Source: an uncultured bacterium
Lineage (GTDB): Bacteria > Verrucomicrobiota > Lentisphaeria > Victivallales > Victivallaceae
Assembly: GCA_900551245.1 (NCBI GenBank)
Contig: URVC01000082.1
Span: forward strand, 1-13,880
Direction of reading: 5' to 3'
DNA: 13,880 nt
Under the pieces are notes generated by a model. It saw only the letters and a list, made by a program, of their open reading frames with translations, did not search any database and was not told the origin of the DNA. Shown here piece by piece: positions 13,880 through 13,880 of the stretch. A program made the translations under genes and the position numbers. The first letter of the stretch is position 1, and every line of letters starts with the position of its first letter.

Positions 13880-13880
13880 T

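Overview
The window looks like a piece of a high-GC Gram-negative chromosome, most likely from the PVC superphylum and specifically Lentisphaerota (Victivallis-like). The main pointer is the pseudopilin-type protein at 4205-4969, which has an FTLIELLIVIAIIAILA leader helix and a C-terminal H-X9-DG motif. That protein type is greatly expanded in Lentisphaerota and Planctomycetota. A WaaG-type lipopolysaccharide core glycosyltransferase supports an LPS-bearing outer membrane. The taxonomic call is inference from protein style; no marker gene is present.

Left part (1-8708): a compact carbohydrate-use locus, all on the + strand. An AT-rich leader with a good promoter drives a GntR/LacI-type chimeric regulator (144-1211). 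Next comes a tightly packed four-gene operon: a secreted LamG plus beta-propeller (BNR-4-like) protein (1276-4185), an H-X9-DG pseudopilin (4205-4969), a second secreted beta-propeller paralogue (4966-7332), and a GPH/MFS-type sugar symporter (7329-8708). The last two junctions are ATGA overlaps. A 25-bp element, 23/25 identical between its two copies, lies at exactly the same distance from the start codons of the regulator and of the first operon gene. It is the natural candidate for the regulator's operator. The simplest reading is: two exported propeller enzymes attack a polysaccharide, the pseudopilin acts at the envelope in an unknown way, the symporter imports the product, and the regulator senses it. 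The substrate cannot be read from sequence. Ulvan-lyase-like (PL24/PL25) or GH145-like activity on a uronic-acid or rhamnose glycan is only a possibility.

Middle (8709-9977): a short convergent gap with a small inverted repeat is followed by a minus-strand gene for a membrane protein. It has an N-terminal helical domain with an RNRIAH motif (HEPN/DUF4145-like), a long Pro-rich linker with seven consecutive prolines, and about five membrane segments. The 188-bp region between this gene and the next holds two well-formed divergent promoters.

Right part (9978-12857): three + strand genes that look like LPS-core or surface-glycan synthesis: a WaaG-like glycosyltransferase, a CgeB-like glycosyltransferase, and a CatB-type hexapeptide O-acetyltransferase. 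They converge on a minus-strand AraC-family regulator (12873-13736). The last ~145 bases are AT-rich, with promoter-like sequence on both strands, a three-codon ORF with a good ribosome-binding site, and two consecutive small hairpins. This looks like the leader of a divergent gene beyond the window edge. No tRNA, rRNA, CRISPR array, insertion sequence or attachment site was seen.
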